This document shows, piece by piece, positions 35,416-43,372 of a stretch of 64,000 bases of DNA. The notes under the pieces were generated by a model. It was given only the letters and a program-made list of their open reading frames with translations. It made no database searches and was not told the DNA's origin. The stretch covers positions 3,534,001 to 3,598,000 of the forward strand of contig NZ_CP063812.1 of the NCBI RefSeq assembly GCF_015277855.1. The letters are read 5' to 3'. Positions within the stretch are counted from its first letter, which is position 1. Every line of letters begins with the position of its first letter. The stretch comes from Microbacterium cremeum (GTDB lineage: Bacteria > Actinomycetota > Actinomycetes > Actinomycetales > Microbacteriaceae). The position numbers were made by a program, and so were the translations under genes.

Positions 35416-36021
35416 TCAGAACGCAAGGAACACGGTCTCCTTCTCGCCCTGCAGGTGGATGTCGTGATGGAGGTTCCCGTCCGGCAGGCGCGTCGCGATG
35501 AGCGTAGCGCGCTCGTCGGGCTCGAGCGAGGACAGCAGCGGATCGGCCGCGAGGAGCTCCTCATGCTCGGGCAGGTAGACGCGCGTCACGAGCTTGTCGG
35601 GCAGACCGCGCGCGAACACGATCACCGAGAAGAACGGCGCGCCGCCGTCGACCGGCCCGGGGTTGCGGGTCCAGAACTCGTAGCGGCCGACATCGGTGGT
35701 CGCCGCGCGACCGAAGCCGGTGAACGAGTGATCATCGCGGCGGAATGCGCCGTGCGCGCGGGGGATCTCGCCGGTCTCGTCGGCGCTCCAGATCTCGACG
35801 ACCGCGTCGGGGATGGGTGCACCGGCACCGTCGAACACGGTGCCGCCGAGCACGATCGCGCCGGGGCTGTGCGGGAAGACCACCTCGTGCTTCTTCGGAT
35901 AGTCCAGGCCGAACGCGAAGAACGGGCCGACGGTCTGGCCGCCCGTGGGCTCGTGGGTCTTCGGGCCCAGGTCGCGCTTCGCGCGCACCCCCCGCTGGTC
36001 GAGCCTGTCGAGACCGGCCAT
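35416..36021 (-). CDS. pcaG: Protocatechuate 3,4-dioxygenase, alpha subunit
   Basis: A 201-residue intradiol dioxygenase alpha subunit. TGGQTVGPFFAFGLDYP and DGNLHHDIHLQGEKETVFL are alpha-subunit features; it lacks the full set of iron ligands, which come from the beta subunit. The start (MAGLDRLDQRGVRAKRDLGP) is partly encoded by a dispersed GGTCTCGACAGGCTCGACCA repeat, so about 15 N-terminal residues may be non-native. It shares its first base with the pcaH stop (TGATG). Confidence 0.94.
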   Translation of the reverse strand: MAGLDRLDQRGVRAKRDLGPKTHEPTGGQTVGPFFAFGLDYPKKHEVVFPHSPGAIVLGGTVFDGAGAPIPDAVVEIWSADETGEIPRAHGAFRRDDHSFTGFGRAATTDVGRYEFWTRNPGPVDGGAPFFSVIVFARGLPDKLVTRVYLPEHEELLAADPLLSSLEPDERATLIATRLPDGNLHHDIHLQGEKETVFLAF

Positions 36022-36893
36022 CAGTGCTCTCCTTCTTCAGGCTCGAACCAGGTGGCGTCGGGGCCGTCCACCACGATGTCGAAGCGGTACCCCATCGAGA
36101 ACTCGGGCACCGACAGGTCGTGGTCGTAGATCCCGATCAGGCGGTCGCGGTCCTTCTGGCGCCAGATCGTGTTGTAGATCGGATCCAGCGGGAACAGCGG
36201 ATCGCCCGGGAAGTACATCTGCGTCACGAGACGCTGGGTGAACCCCGAGCCGAAGATCGAGAAGTGGATGTGCGCGGGACGCCACGCGTTGACGTGGTTC
36301 TTCCACGGGTACGCGCCGGGTTTGATCGTCGTGAACTTGTAGAACCCGTTGTCGTCGGTGACGATGCGGCCGGCGCCGGTGAAGTTCGGGTCGAGGGGCG
36401 CGGGATGCTGATCCCGCTGGTGGATGTAGCGGCCCGCGGCGTTGGCCTGCCAGATCTCGACGAGCTGGTTCGCGACGGGGCGGCCCCACGAGTCCAGCAC
36501 GCGTCCTTCGACCGTCATGCGCTCGCCCTGCGGCTCGCCGGTGTGCTGCAGCGTGAGGTCGGACTCGATCGCGGCCACGTCGCGCTGCCCGAACGCCGGC
36601 GACCACAGCTCGATCGTCTCGGGATCGACGAGCTTCGGGTTCTTGGTGGGGTGACGCAGCAGGCTGGAACGGTACGGCGGGAAGTCGTGCAGGCTGATGT
36701 TCAGCTTCTCGCCCGCCGCTTCGCGCCGAGCGGCGGCGGCGTGGTGGTCGACGATCTCCTGCGTGATCTCGGACTGCGTGAGCTGATCGGGCGACGCGAG
36801 CAGCGACTCCGGAGCAGCTGGGGCCGTCTGCTCGAGCACCACCGACGACGAGAACGCCTCCTCGCCGCGGGGGTCGGGCTGGACTGAGGTCAT
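36021..36893 (-). CDS. pcaH: Protocatechuate 3,4-dioxygenase, beta subunit
   Basis: A 290-residue catalytic subunit cleaving protocatechuate to 3-carboxy-cis,cis-muconate with O2. Fe(III) ligands are Tyr156 (AGRYIH), Tyr195 (GAYPW), His208 and His210 (RPAHIHFS). Starts after AGGAGA at an ATG that gives about 45 residues before the conserved domain. First gene of pcaHGBDC. An inverted repeat CCACTC-N5-GAGTGG at 36962-36978 may be an operator for one of the linked IclR proteins. Confidence 0.95.
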   Translation of the reverse strand: MTSVQPDPRGEEAFSSSVVLEQTAPAAPESLLASPDQLTQSEITQEIVDHHAAAARREAAGEKLNISLHDFPPYRSSLLRHPTKNPKLVDPETIELWSPAFGQRDVAAIESDLTLQHTGEPQGERMTVEGRVLDSWGRPVANQLVEIWQANAAGRYIHQRDQHPAPLDPNFTGAGRIVTDDNGFYKFTTIKPGAYPWKNHVNAWRPAHIHFSIFGSGFTQRLVTQMYFPGDPLFPLDPIYNTIWRQKDRDRLIGIYDHDLSVPEFSMGYRFDIVVDGPDATWFEPEEGEH

Positions 36894-37463
36894 GAGGTCT
36901 CCTTCGACGACTCGGGTCGTCCCAGCGTCGCACCGGCTCGCTCTCGCGGCACCGCGGATTCCCACTCAGCGGGAGTGGACGGATGCCGCGGCCCGCGGCG
37001 TCCGTCTCTTCCGCCGCGACCCGCGCCCGGGTGCTCCCGCAGCCGCAGCCGCACCCGGTCCCGGTGTTCTCCCGCGCCCCCGCCCGGTGCTCCGCCCGGT
37101 GCTCCGTCCGGTGCTCCGCCCCGGTGCTCCGCACGGTGCCCCGCCCGGTGCTCCGCAGTCACTTTTCGTGTGCCCGGGCCCCCGCATCCCGCACGTTGTG
37201 ACTGCGGAGCGACCCACCGACCGCGACCCGCGGCACACCCGCGCCCGCACCCGCACCCGCACCCGCGCCCGCACGCGCACCGTTACCCTTACCCGCCTCC
37301 GCACCCGATGCTCCGCAGTCACTTCTCGCGCGCCCCGGACCCCGCACCCCGCATCTTGTGACTGCGGAGCGACCAAACCGCACGCCGCACCTTGTGACTG
37401 CGGAGCGACCCACGCACGCGACCCGCGGCGCGGACGGCCCCGCGGAGAGGCGCTCGAGGGCCG
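36894..37463. repeat. 570-base gap upstream of pcaH with family-3 repeats and a CCCGCA-rich tract
   Basis: No convincing gene. Two complete family-3 elements (37151-37209 and 37311-37369) have arms CTCCGCAGTCACTT and TTGTGACTGCGGAG; a half-copy ends near 37405. Between them is a low-complexity CACCCGCACCCGCACCCG tract (about 37226-37270), and before them GCTCCGCCCGGT repeats (about 37076-37150). Arms match those at 32.3-32.7 kb, on the far side of pcaHGBDC. Confidence 0.85.
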
Positions 37464-38225
37464 TCAACCGGACGCGCGGAGGTCGTGGTGGAGGTCCTTG
37501 GCGGCCTGCATCACGAGGGGCGCGAGGCGGCGCTCGTCGGCGCGCTCGAGGTGCACGACGATCCCGAGCGCGGTCGGCGGAAGGCCGTCGACCCGCGGAA
37601 GCGCCACCGCCACCGAGACGTTGCCGAGCGTCATCTCCTCCCGCGTGGTCGCGTAGCCGAGCGCGCGCGTACGGGCGATGTCGGCGCGCAACGCGGCCTC
37701 GGTCGTGATCGAGTGCACGGTCTCGCGCTCCAGCGGCGCGCGGAAGTAGCGCTCGAGCCACTCCTCGTCGCGAGTGGCGAGCAGCGCCTTGCCGACGCCG
37801 GTGGTGTGCAGCGGGCCCCGTCCGCCCATGCGACTGAGCGTCGGGATGGACTGGCGGCCCGTGAGACGCCCCACGTACAGCGCCGTGGTCGTCTCGGGCG
37901 TCGCGCCGTCGAGCACCGCGAGGTGCACGTTCTCGCCCGTCGCCTCGTACAGCCGCACCATGTGGGGCAGCGCCGTCTCGCGCAGCCGCAGCGAGAGCGG
38001 CGAGAGTTCGCCGAGCTCCCACAGCCGCGGACCGATCGCGTACGTGCGCCCCGGCCCGCGCGTGAGCAGACCCTCCGACACCAGCCCCGCGAGCAGGCGG
38101 TGCAGCGTCGACGACGGGAGGCCCGTGCGCTCGCCTAGCTCGGCTGCCGTGATCGCGGGCTCGTCGTCGGAGAAGCAGCCGAGAACGCGCAGCATGCGCT
38201 CGAGCATGCTCTCGCCGTCGGTCAT
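37464..38225 (-). CDS. IclR-family transcriptional regulator
   Basis: A 253-residue regulator. N-terminal winged helix TAAELGERTGLPSSTLHRLL, then the IclR effector domain (LAVLDGATPETTTALYVGRL; HTTGVGKALLA). The ATG follows GGGAGG by five bases. It is transcribed towards pcaH and diverges from a second IclR gene, so the pair probably governs pca and pobA. Effector unknown. Confidence 0.9.
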   Translation of the reverse strand: MTDGESMLERMLRVLGCFSDDEPAITAAELGERTGLPSSTLHRLLAGLVSEGLLTRGPGRTYAIGPRLWELGELSPLSLRLRETALPHMVRLYEATGENVHLAVLDGATPETTTALYVGRLTGRQSIPTLSRMGGRGPLHTTGVGKALLATRDEEWLERYFRAPLERETVHSITTEAALRADIARTRALGYATTREEMTLGNVSVAVALPRVDGLPPTALGIVVHLERADERRLAPLVMQAAKDLHHDLRASG

Positions 38226-38264
38226 GGCGCCTCCCTCGTGCGAGGCTACCCGCCCCGCCCGTTC

Positions 38265-38343
38265 CGAACTCCTGAGAATCGGCGTCGGGTCGACTGGATC
38301 GCGGCGATTCGGGCCACACCCACACCGGCTCTCAGGAGTTGCG
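38265..38343. repeat. 79-base element with inverted ends AACTCCTGAG, between two IclR genes
   Basis: AACTCCTGAG and CTCAGGAGTT are perfect 10-base inverted arms; the right arm continues GCG as in the 13.7 kb element. The interior (54 bases) is unrelated to that copy. In both places the element spans a divergent promoter region. Confidence 0.65.
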
Positions 38344-38371
38344 CACACCGCGCGAGTGAGAGAGTGGGCGC

Positions 38372-39124
38372 ATGGCCAACTCGCCCTCCGGTGACTCGAT
38401 GACCGCGCGCATCGTGCGCGTGCTCGAGACGTTCACGGCGGAGCGTTCGCTGCAGACGACCGCCGAGATCGGACGCCGTGCCAGCCTGCCCTCGACGACA
38501 GCGCACCGGATCGTCGACGAGCTCGTCGCGTCCGGCCTGCTCGAGCGCGACGAGGACCGCCGCGTGCACCTCGGCATGCACCTGTGGGAGCTCGCGCTGC
38601 GCGGATCCACCGCCCTGCGCCTGCGGCAAGCCGCGCTCCCCCACATGGAGGCCGTGCAGGCCCGCATCCGCGAGCACACGCAGCTCGCGGTGCTCGAACA
38701 GGACGAGGCGCTCTTCCTGGAGCGCCTCTCGCACCCCGACGCGGGCGCCAACATCACGCGCGTGGCCGGGCGGCTGCCGGTGCACGCGTCGTCGTCGGGC
38801 CTGGTGCTGCTGGCGTATGCCCCGGCATCCGTCCGCGAACGCGTGCTCGCGGGCCCGCTGCGCGCCCTCACACCCGAGACGGTGACGGATGCCGCGCGCC
38901 TGCGCCGCGTGCTCGCCGAGGTCCGCCGCACCGGCGTCGTGGTGGCACCGGGATCCGTCGAGACGGTGTCGACCGGGATCGCGGTCCCGATCCGCGACCG
39001 CGGCGAGGTCGTCGCGGCGCTCTCGGTCGTGCTCCCGCGCGAGACCTCCCCCGAGCCGTCGATCGCCGCGCTGCGCGACGCGGCCGCGGCGATCGAAGCG
39101 GCGCTGCGCGCCGACCGTCGCTGA
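38372..39124 (+). CDS. IclR-family transcriptional regulator upstream of pobA
   Basis: A 250-residue regulator with helix-turn-helix RRASLPSTTAHRIVDELVAS and an IclR effector domain (LAVLEQDEALFLERLSHPDA; HASSSGLVLLAY). It reads in the same direction as pobA, 349 bases upstream of it, so a PobR-like role is plausible, but similarity to PobR itself is not obvious. Confidence 0.9.
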   Translation: MANSPSGDSMTARIVRVLETFTAERSLQTTAEIGRRASLPSTTAHRIVDELVASGLLERDEDRRVHLGMHLWELALRGSTALRLRQAALPHMEAVQARIREHTQLAVLEQDEALFLERLSHPDAGANITRVAGRLPVHASSSGLVLLAYAPASVRERVLAGPLRALTPETVTDAARLRRVLAEVRRTGVVVAPGSVETVSTGIAVPIRDRGEVVAALSVVLPRETSPEPSIAALRDAAAAIEAALRADRR

Positions 39125-39473
39125 TCCGGAGGCCTTGTTCCCCACTCCCCGCCCGCGCTCACGCCCGCGCTGCTCGCACCTCTCACGCTGCCCGGGCTTC
39201 CCCCGCGCCTGCGCTCCTCCGCCGCCATGAAGTTGAGAAACCATGTGCAGGTTGAGAAACCATGTGCAGGTTGAGAAACCATACGGCTGCAGATGCCTCA
39301 ACCTACATATGGTTTCTCAACCTCAAGTCGCCGAGCCCAAACCGCGCCGACCCTCGCGACTCGGACCCGCCGCACGAGAGCACACTCCCGATGAACGGGC
39401 ATCCCCACCCTTCCGCCACGGCCCGGGGCACACTGGTCGGCATCAACGTCGTCGAACCGTCGAAGGAGACGCC
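39125..39473. repeat. Gap with GGTTGAGAAACCAT repeats (family 4) before pobA
   Basis: No gene in the 349 bases. Three direct copies of GTTGAGAAACCATGTGCAG-like sequence start at 39232, 39250 and 39269, and an inverted copy CATATGGTTTCTCAACC is at 39307-39323. The inverted copy and the third direct copy can form a stem. The element is AT-richer than its surroundings. Confidence 0.85.
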
Positions 39474-40658
39474 ATGACCACGATCCGCACCCGCGTCGCG
39501 ATCGTCGGCGCGGGCCCCGCCGGGCTCCTGCTGTCGCACCTGCTCGGCATCGCCGGCATCGAGTCCGTCGTGATCGATCAGCGGTCCCGCGACGAGATCG
39601 AGACGACCATCCGCGCCGGCATCCTCGAGCAGGGCACGGTCGAGGTGCTGGACTCGTCAGGTGCGTCCAGCCGTGTCCGCACGGCCGGACACCGTCACGA
39701 CGGCATCGAGTTGCGCTTCTCCGGGGAGGGCCACCGCATCGACTTCGCCTCCCTCGTCGGGCGCGGCGTGTGGCTGTATCCGCAGCACGAAGTGCTCAAG
39801 GACCTCATCGCCGTACGTCTCGGCAAGGGGCAGGACCTCCGCTTCGGCGTCACGGCGCTGCGAGTGGAGGATGCGGCATCCGTTCGCCCGCGTGTCATCG
39901 CGACCGACGCGGACGGTGCGCCCCTCGTCATCGAGGCCGAGTTCGTCGTGGGCGCGGACGGCTCGCGCAGCGTCGCGCGCGAGGCGGTGACCGGCTCGTC
40001 GACGGGCGGCTACTTCCGCGAGTACCCGTTCGCGTGGTTCGGGATCCTGTGCGAGGCGCCGCCGAGCGCCGACGAGCTCATCTACTCCAACTCGCCCGAC
40101 GGGTTCGCGCTCATCAGTCAGCGCAGTGCCACCGTGCAGCGCATGTATTTCCAGTGCGATCCGGATGCCGATCCCGACGCGCTCACCGAAGCCCAGCTGT
40201 GGGACGCGCTCCAGGCCCGCGTTCCCGGCACGACGCTCGCGGAGGGCCCGATCTTCCAGCGCGACGTGCTGCGGTTCCGCAGCTTCGTCGCACACGAACT
40301 GCTACGCGGCCGGGTCGCGCTGATCGGGGATGCCGCGCACACCGTTCCGCCGACCGGGGCGAAGGGCATGAACCTCGCCGTCGCCGACGTCATGGTGCTG
40401 GAGCGCGCACTGCGCGCCCTCCTGCTCGAGAACGACGACCGCCTCCTCGAGGCCTTCCCCGAGACGGCGCTGCACCGCATCTGGAAGGCGCAGCACTTCT
40501 CGTGGTGGATGACGAACATGCTCCACGTCGCCCCCGACGCGTCGGACTTCGACCGGCTGCGGCAGCTCGGCGAGCTGCGCTCGGTGGTCGAGTCCGAGGC
40601 CGGCCGCCGCTTCCTCGCCGAGGCGTACACCGGCTGGCCGCTCGAGGGCCTCGCATGA
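39474..40658 (+). CDS. pobA: 4-hydroxybenzoate 3-monooxygenase
   Basis: A 394-residue flavoprotein (standard PobA length) converting 4-hydroxybenzoate to protocatechuate with NAD(P)H and O2. FAD motifs are VAIVGAGPAGLLLSHLLGIA, VVGADGSRSVAR and LIGDAAHTVPPTGAKGMNLA. RAGILEQGTVEVL and REYPFAWFGIL are PobA-specific. AAGGAG seven bases upstream. It links the cou cluster product to the pca genes. Confidence 0.96.
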   Translation: MTTIRTRVAIVGAGPAGLLLSHLLGIAGIESVVIDQRSRDEIETTIRAGILEQGTVEVLDSSGASSRVRTAGHRHDGIELRFSGEGHRIDFASLVGRGVWLYPQHEVLKDLIAVRLGKGQDLRFGVTALRVEDAASVRPRVIATDADGAPLVIEAEFVVGADGSRSVAREAVTGSSTGGYFREYPFAWFGILCEAPPSADELIYSNSPDGFALISQRSATVQRMYFQCDPDADPDALTEAQLWDALQARVPGTTLAEGPIFQRDVLRFRSFVAHELLRGRVALIGDAAHTVPPTGAKGMNLAVADVMVLERALRALLLENDDRLLEAFPETALHRIWKAQHFSWWMTNMLHVAPDASDFDRLRQLGELRSVVESEAGRRFLAEAYTGWPLEGLA

Positions 40659-40742
40659 GGGCCGACCGCCGGCGAGCCGCGGCGCCGGGCACGCGATTGC
40701 CGCTGACCGGGAGCGAACGGATGCCGCCGCCTGCGTCTCGGC

Positions 40743-40748
40743 TATAGT
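40743..40748 (+). promoter_or_regulatory. TATAGT -10 box for a probably leaderless MFS gene
   Basis: TATAGT lies nine bases before the ATG of the following transporter gene, so the transcript should start at or near the start codon; no ribosome-binding site is visible. Confidence 0.55.
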
Positions 40749-40757
40749 CCGGTGCCC

Positions 40758-41984
40758 ATGGGCCCATCGCCGCGGACCGCACCGCCCGAGCCGTCTCGCA
40801 CCGCCTCGGCGGCGATGCTGCTCGCGGCCGTGTGCCTGGTCGCCGCCAACATGCGGCCCGCGATCACCGACCTCGGGCCGCTGCTCGATCAGATCGGCAC
40901 CGACACCGGCATGCCGGTTCCGGCCCTGGGCGTCCTGGCCGCCGTGCCGCTGGTCGCGTGGGCGGTGTTCTCGCCGCTCGCGCACGACCTCAGCCGCCGT
41001 TTCGGACAACCGCGAGTGGTGCTGTGGTCCCTGCTCGTCCTCTTCGCCGGCACCCTCGTGCGGTCACTGCCCGGCCCGGTCGTAAGCCTGTGGGTCGGCA
41101 CTGCGATCATCGGCATCGGCATCGCGATCATCAACGTCCTCATGCCGGCGGTGGTCAAGCGGGAGTTCCCTGCCCGCGTCCCGGCCGTCACGGCGATCTA
41201 CACGGCCCTGCTCGCGGGGTTCGGCGCGGTCTCGTCGGGCGTCGCCGTGCCCGTCTCGCACATCGAGGTCGGCGGCGAGCCGGCGGGGTGGCGGACCGCG
41301 CTGCTCGTGACCGGCGCCGTGCTCCTCCCGTTCGCCGTCGCGGGGTGGTGGTGGGCGCATCGCGGAGCCGAGCACGTCCACGTCCGCTCGGACTCCGCCC
41401 GCGGCCGCACCGGCATCTGGTCCGACCCGGTGGCGTGGCTCGTCGCCGTGTACATGGGGCTGCAGGCCTCGATGTTCTACATGTTCGTGACGTGGCTCGC
41501 ACCGCTGTCGATGTCGGTCGGCCGCTCGGAGGTGGTCGCGGGCATCGACGTCATGGTCTACCAGCTGTTCTCGCTGGCCGGATGCATGCTGCTGCCGCTG
41601 ATCCTGCGCGGCGGGCTCGAGCGCTGGGCTCCGGCGCTCATCCCGTCGCTCGCGATCGTCGGCGTCGCCGGGCTGATGATCGCCCCGGCCGCGGTGATCG
41701 TGTGGGGTTCGCTCATCGGCCTCACCGGCGGCGCGACGCTCGCGATGTCGATGACGCTCATGGCGCAGCGCGCCCGCGACCACGACACCTCCACGGCGCT
41801 GTCGGGAATGTCGCAGTCGGTCGGCTACGTCATCGCGGCGCTCGGTCCGGTCGCATTCGGCGCGCTGCACAGCATCTCCGGCGGGTGGGTCGCCTCCCTG
41901 GCCCTCGTGCTGGCCGTGCTCGTGGCCCTCACCGTGGTCGGAGTCTTCGCCGGCCGCGACCGGTACGTGCTCGAGCGGCGCTGA
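40758..41984 (+). CDS. CynX/NimT-family MFS transporter
   Basis: A 408-residue, 12-helix permease. ANMRPAITDLGPLLDQIGTD at TM1 and the pattern FSPLAHDLSRRFGQPRVVL are typical of the CynX/NimT group. Possibly takes up an aromatic acid for the adjacent pathway genes, but the group also includes cyanate and nitroimidazole transporters. The start could be the GTG two codons upstream. Its last 12 codons and the following 35 bases have been duplicated 313 bases downstream. Confidence 0.85.
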   Translation: MGPSPRTAPPEPSRTASAAMLLAAVCLVAANMRPAITDLGPLLDQIGTDTGMPVPALGVLAAVPLVAWAVFSPLAHDLSRRFGQPRVVLWSLLVLFAGTLVRSLPGPVVSLWVGTAIIGIGIAIINVLMPAVVKREFPARVPAVTAIYTALLAGFGAVSSGVAVPVSHIEVGGEPAGWRTALLVTGAVLLPFAVAGWWWAHRGAEHVHVRSDSARGRTGIWSDPVAWLVAVYMGLQASMFYMFVTWLAPLSMSVGRSEVVAGIDVMVYQLFSLAGCMLLPLILRGGLERWAPALIPSLAIVGVAGLMIAPAAVIVWGSLIGLTGGATLAMSMTLMAQRARDHDTSTALSGMSQSVGYVIAALGPVAFGALHSISGGWVASLALVLAVLVALTVVGVFAGRDRYVLERR

Positions 41985-42818
41985 CGCCATCGACGGATGC
42001 CGCGGCATCCCGCCCTGGCCGGCACAGCTCGCCCGCCCGCAGCCCGCCCGCTCGGGCCACCCGCCCGCCCACAACCTGCTCAGGCCACCCGCCCGCCCAC
42101 AGCCCGCGGCCTGCCCGCTCAGGTCGTCCGCCCGCCGGTTCACAGCCTGCCCGCTCAGGTCGCCCGCCCGCTCAGGTCGTCCGCCCGCCGGTTCATGTGG
42201 CACAACACGCGGAATCAACACACGCACCCCGCGTGTCGTGACACCCGAGTTCGACTCGCCGACCGGCCGCGACCGCTACGTGCTCGACCGCCGCTGACGC
42301 CATCGACGGATGCCGCGGCATCCCGCCCTCGCCGGCTCAGGTCGTCCGCCCGCCGGTTCATGTGGCACAACACGCGGAATCGACTCGCGCACCCCGCGTG
42401 TCGTGACACCCGAATCCCGCACCCACACCCTGATCGCCGTCGACCCGACCCTTCACGTGGCACAACACGCGGAATCGACACACGGACCCCGCGTGTCGTG
42501 ACACCCGAAGGCCATGCGCGAGCCCGACGGCGCACCCGAACACCCCGAACCCGACCCCGAACACCCCGACCGTTCACGTGGCACAACACGCGGAATCGAC
42601 TCGCGCACCCCGCGTGTCGTGACACCTGAAGGCCATGCGCGAGCCCGAACCCGACCCCCACACCCCGACGCCGAACACCCCGACCGTTCACGTGGCACAA
42701 CACACCGAATCGACACACGCACCCCGCGTGTCGTGACACCTGAAGGCCATGCGCGAGCCCGAACCCGACCCCCACACCCCGACGCCGAACACCCCGACCC
42801 TCGATCCCGGGGCGGCGG
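41985..42818. repeat. 834-base gap with five 49-base palindromic repeats (family 2) and a gene-end duplication
   Basis: No intact gene. Family-2 copies are at 42197-42245, 42362-42410, 42457-42505, 42578-42626 and 42692-42740; all are 49 bases, from GTGGCACAACACGCGGAATC to CCCCGCGTGTCGTGACACC. The fifth has ACACACCG in the left arm. Between 42030 and 42190 are degenerate CTCAGGTCGTCCGCCCGCC repeats, and from 42630 CCGAACACCCCGACC repeats. Confidence 0.9.
42263..42336 (+). pseudogene. Duplicated 3' end of the CynX-type MFS gene
   Basis: 74 bases match 41950-42023 with about four substitutions. The copy includes the last codons (GRDRYVLDRR), the TGA and the downstream CGCCATCGACGGATGCCGCG. It has no start or promoter and is a relic of tandem duplication with loss or by repeat-mediated rearrangement. 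Confidence 0.85.
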
Positions 42819-43280
42819 TCACTCCTCGGGGAAGGCCAGCGTGCGCAGCAGCCCTGCGAGCAGTTCGCGCTCGTCGCCGGCAAGCTGCGCGTGCACGTGC
42901 ACCTCGGCGGCGCGCGCCGTCTCGCGCGCCCGTGCGGCGAGTTCGCGGCCGGCGTCGGTGGCGACGACGACGTTGGCGCGGCGGTCGGCCGGATCGGGCC
43001 GCCGCTCGACGAGGCCGCGGGACTGGAGGTCGTCGACGAGCGCGACGACCTGGCTCGGATCGAGCCGCAGGAACTCGGCGAGCTCGCGCTGCGACGGGCG
43101 CGCATCGCCGGCCGACAGCACGAGCACCGAGTACGACCGAGCCTTGAGTCCGTGCTCGGCGAGCGCCGCGTTGCCGGCGGCGAGCGCGATCGCGTTGGCC
43201 CGTGCCAGCAGGAAGCTGAGGTCGTCGGTGAGCGCCGACGACTTCAGGCCTCCGGCAGGGGCGTCGACGGACTTCGGCAT
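42819..43280 (-). CDS. couR: MarR-family regulator, CouR-like
   Basis: A 153-residue winged-helix regulator. PSQRELAEFLRLDPSQVVAL and VDDLQSRGLVERRPDPADRR are the MarR recognition helix and wing. It is divergent from the couM-like operon, the position of CouR in Rhodococcus, where the protein is released from DNA by p-hydroxycinnamoyl-CoA. I use the ATG at MPKSVDAP; an ATG 24 bases upstream is possible. The symbol is inferred from context. Confidence 0.75.
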   Translation of the reverse strand: MPKSVDAPAGGLKSSALTDDLSFLLARANAIALAAGNAALAEHGLKARSYSVLVLSAGDARPSQRELAEFLRLDPSQVVALVDDLQSRGLVERRPDPADRRANVVVATDAGRELAARARETARAAEVHVHAQLAGDERELLAGLLRTLAFPEE

Positions 43281-43319
43281 GGCGTCGATGGTATCCCACT
43301 TCATGGATGAACAGAATGA

Positions 43320-43332
43320 TTGACTTTTTCAA
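43320..43332. promoter_or_regulatory. Possible MarR (CouR-like) operator/promoter
   Basis: TTGA-CTTTT-TCAA is a short inverted repeat in an AT-rich patch of the 92-base divergent region, and TTGACT can serve as a -35 for the couM-like gene. Confidence 0.45.
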
Positions 43333-43372
43333 CAGTCGGCACTTCAATGGGAACCGACACGAAGGAGTCACC

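Noticed and set aside
36892..37656. Open frames across the gap upstream of pcaH
   Set aside because: They translate low-complexity CCCGCA and repeat DNA into Arg/Pro/Ala-rich sequence and overlap the IclR gene antisense.
42197..42740. Five equal 49-base repeats as a CRISPR-like array
   Set aside because: Repeat longer than spacer conservation allows, spacer lengths vary from 46 to 116 bases and contain shared sequence, and no cas gene is present.
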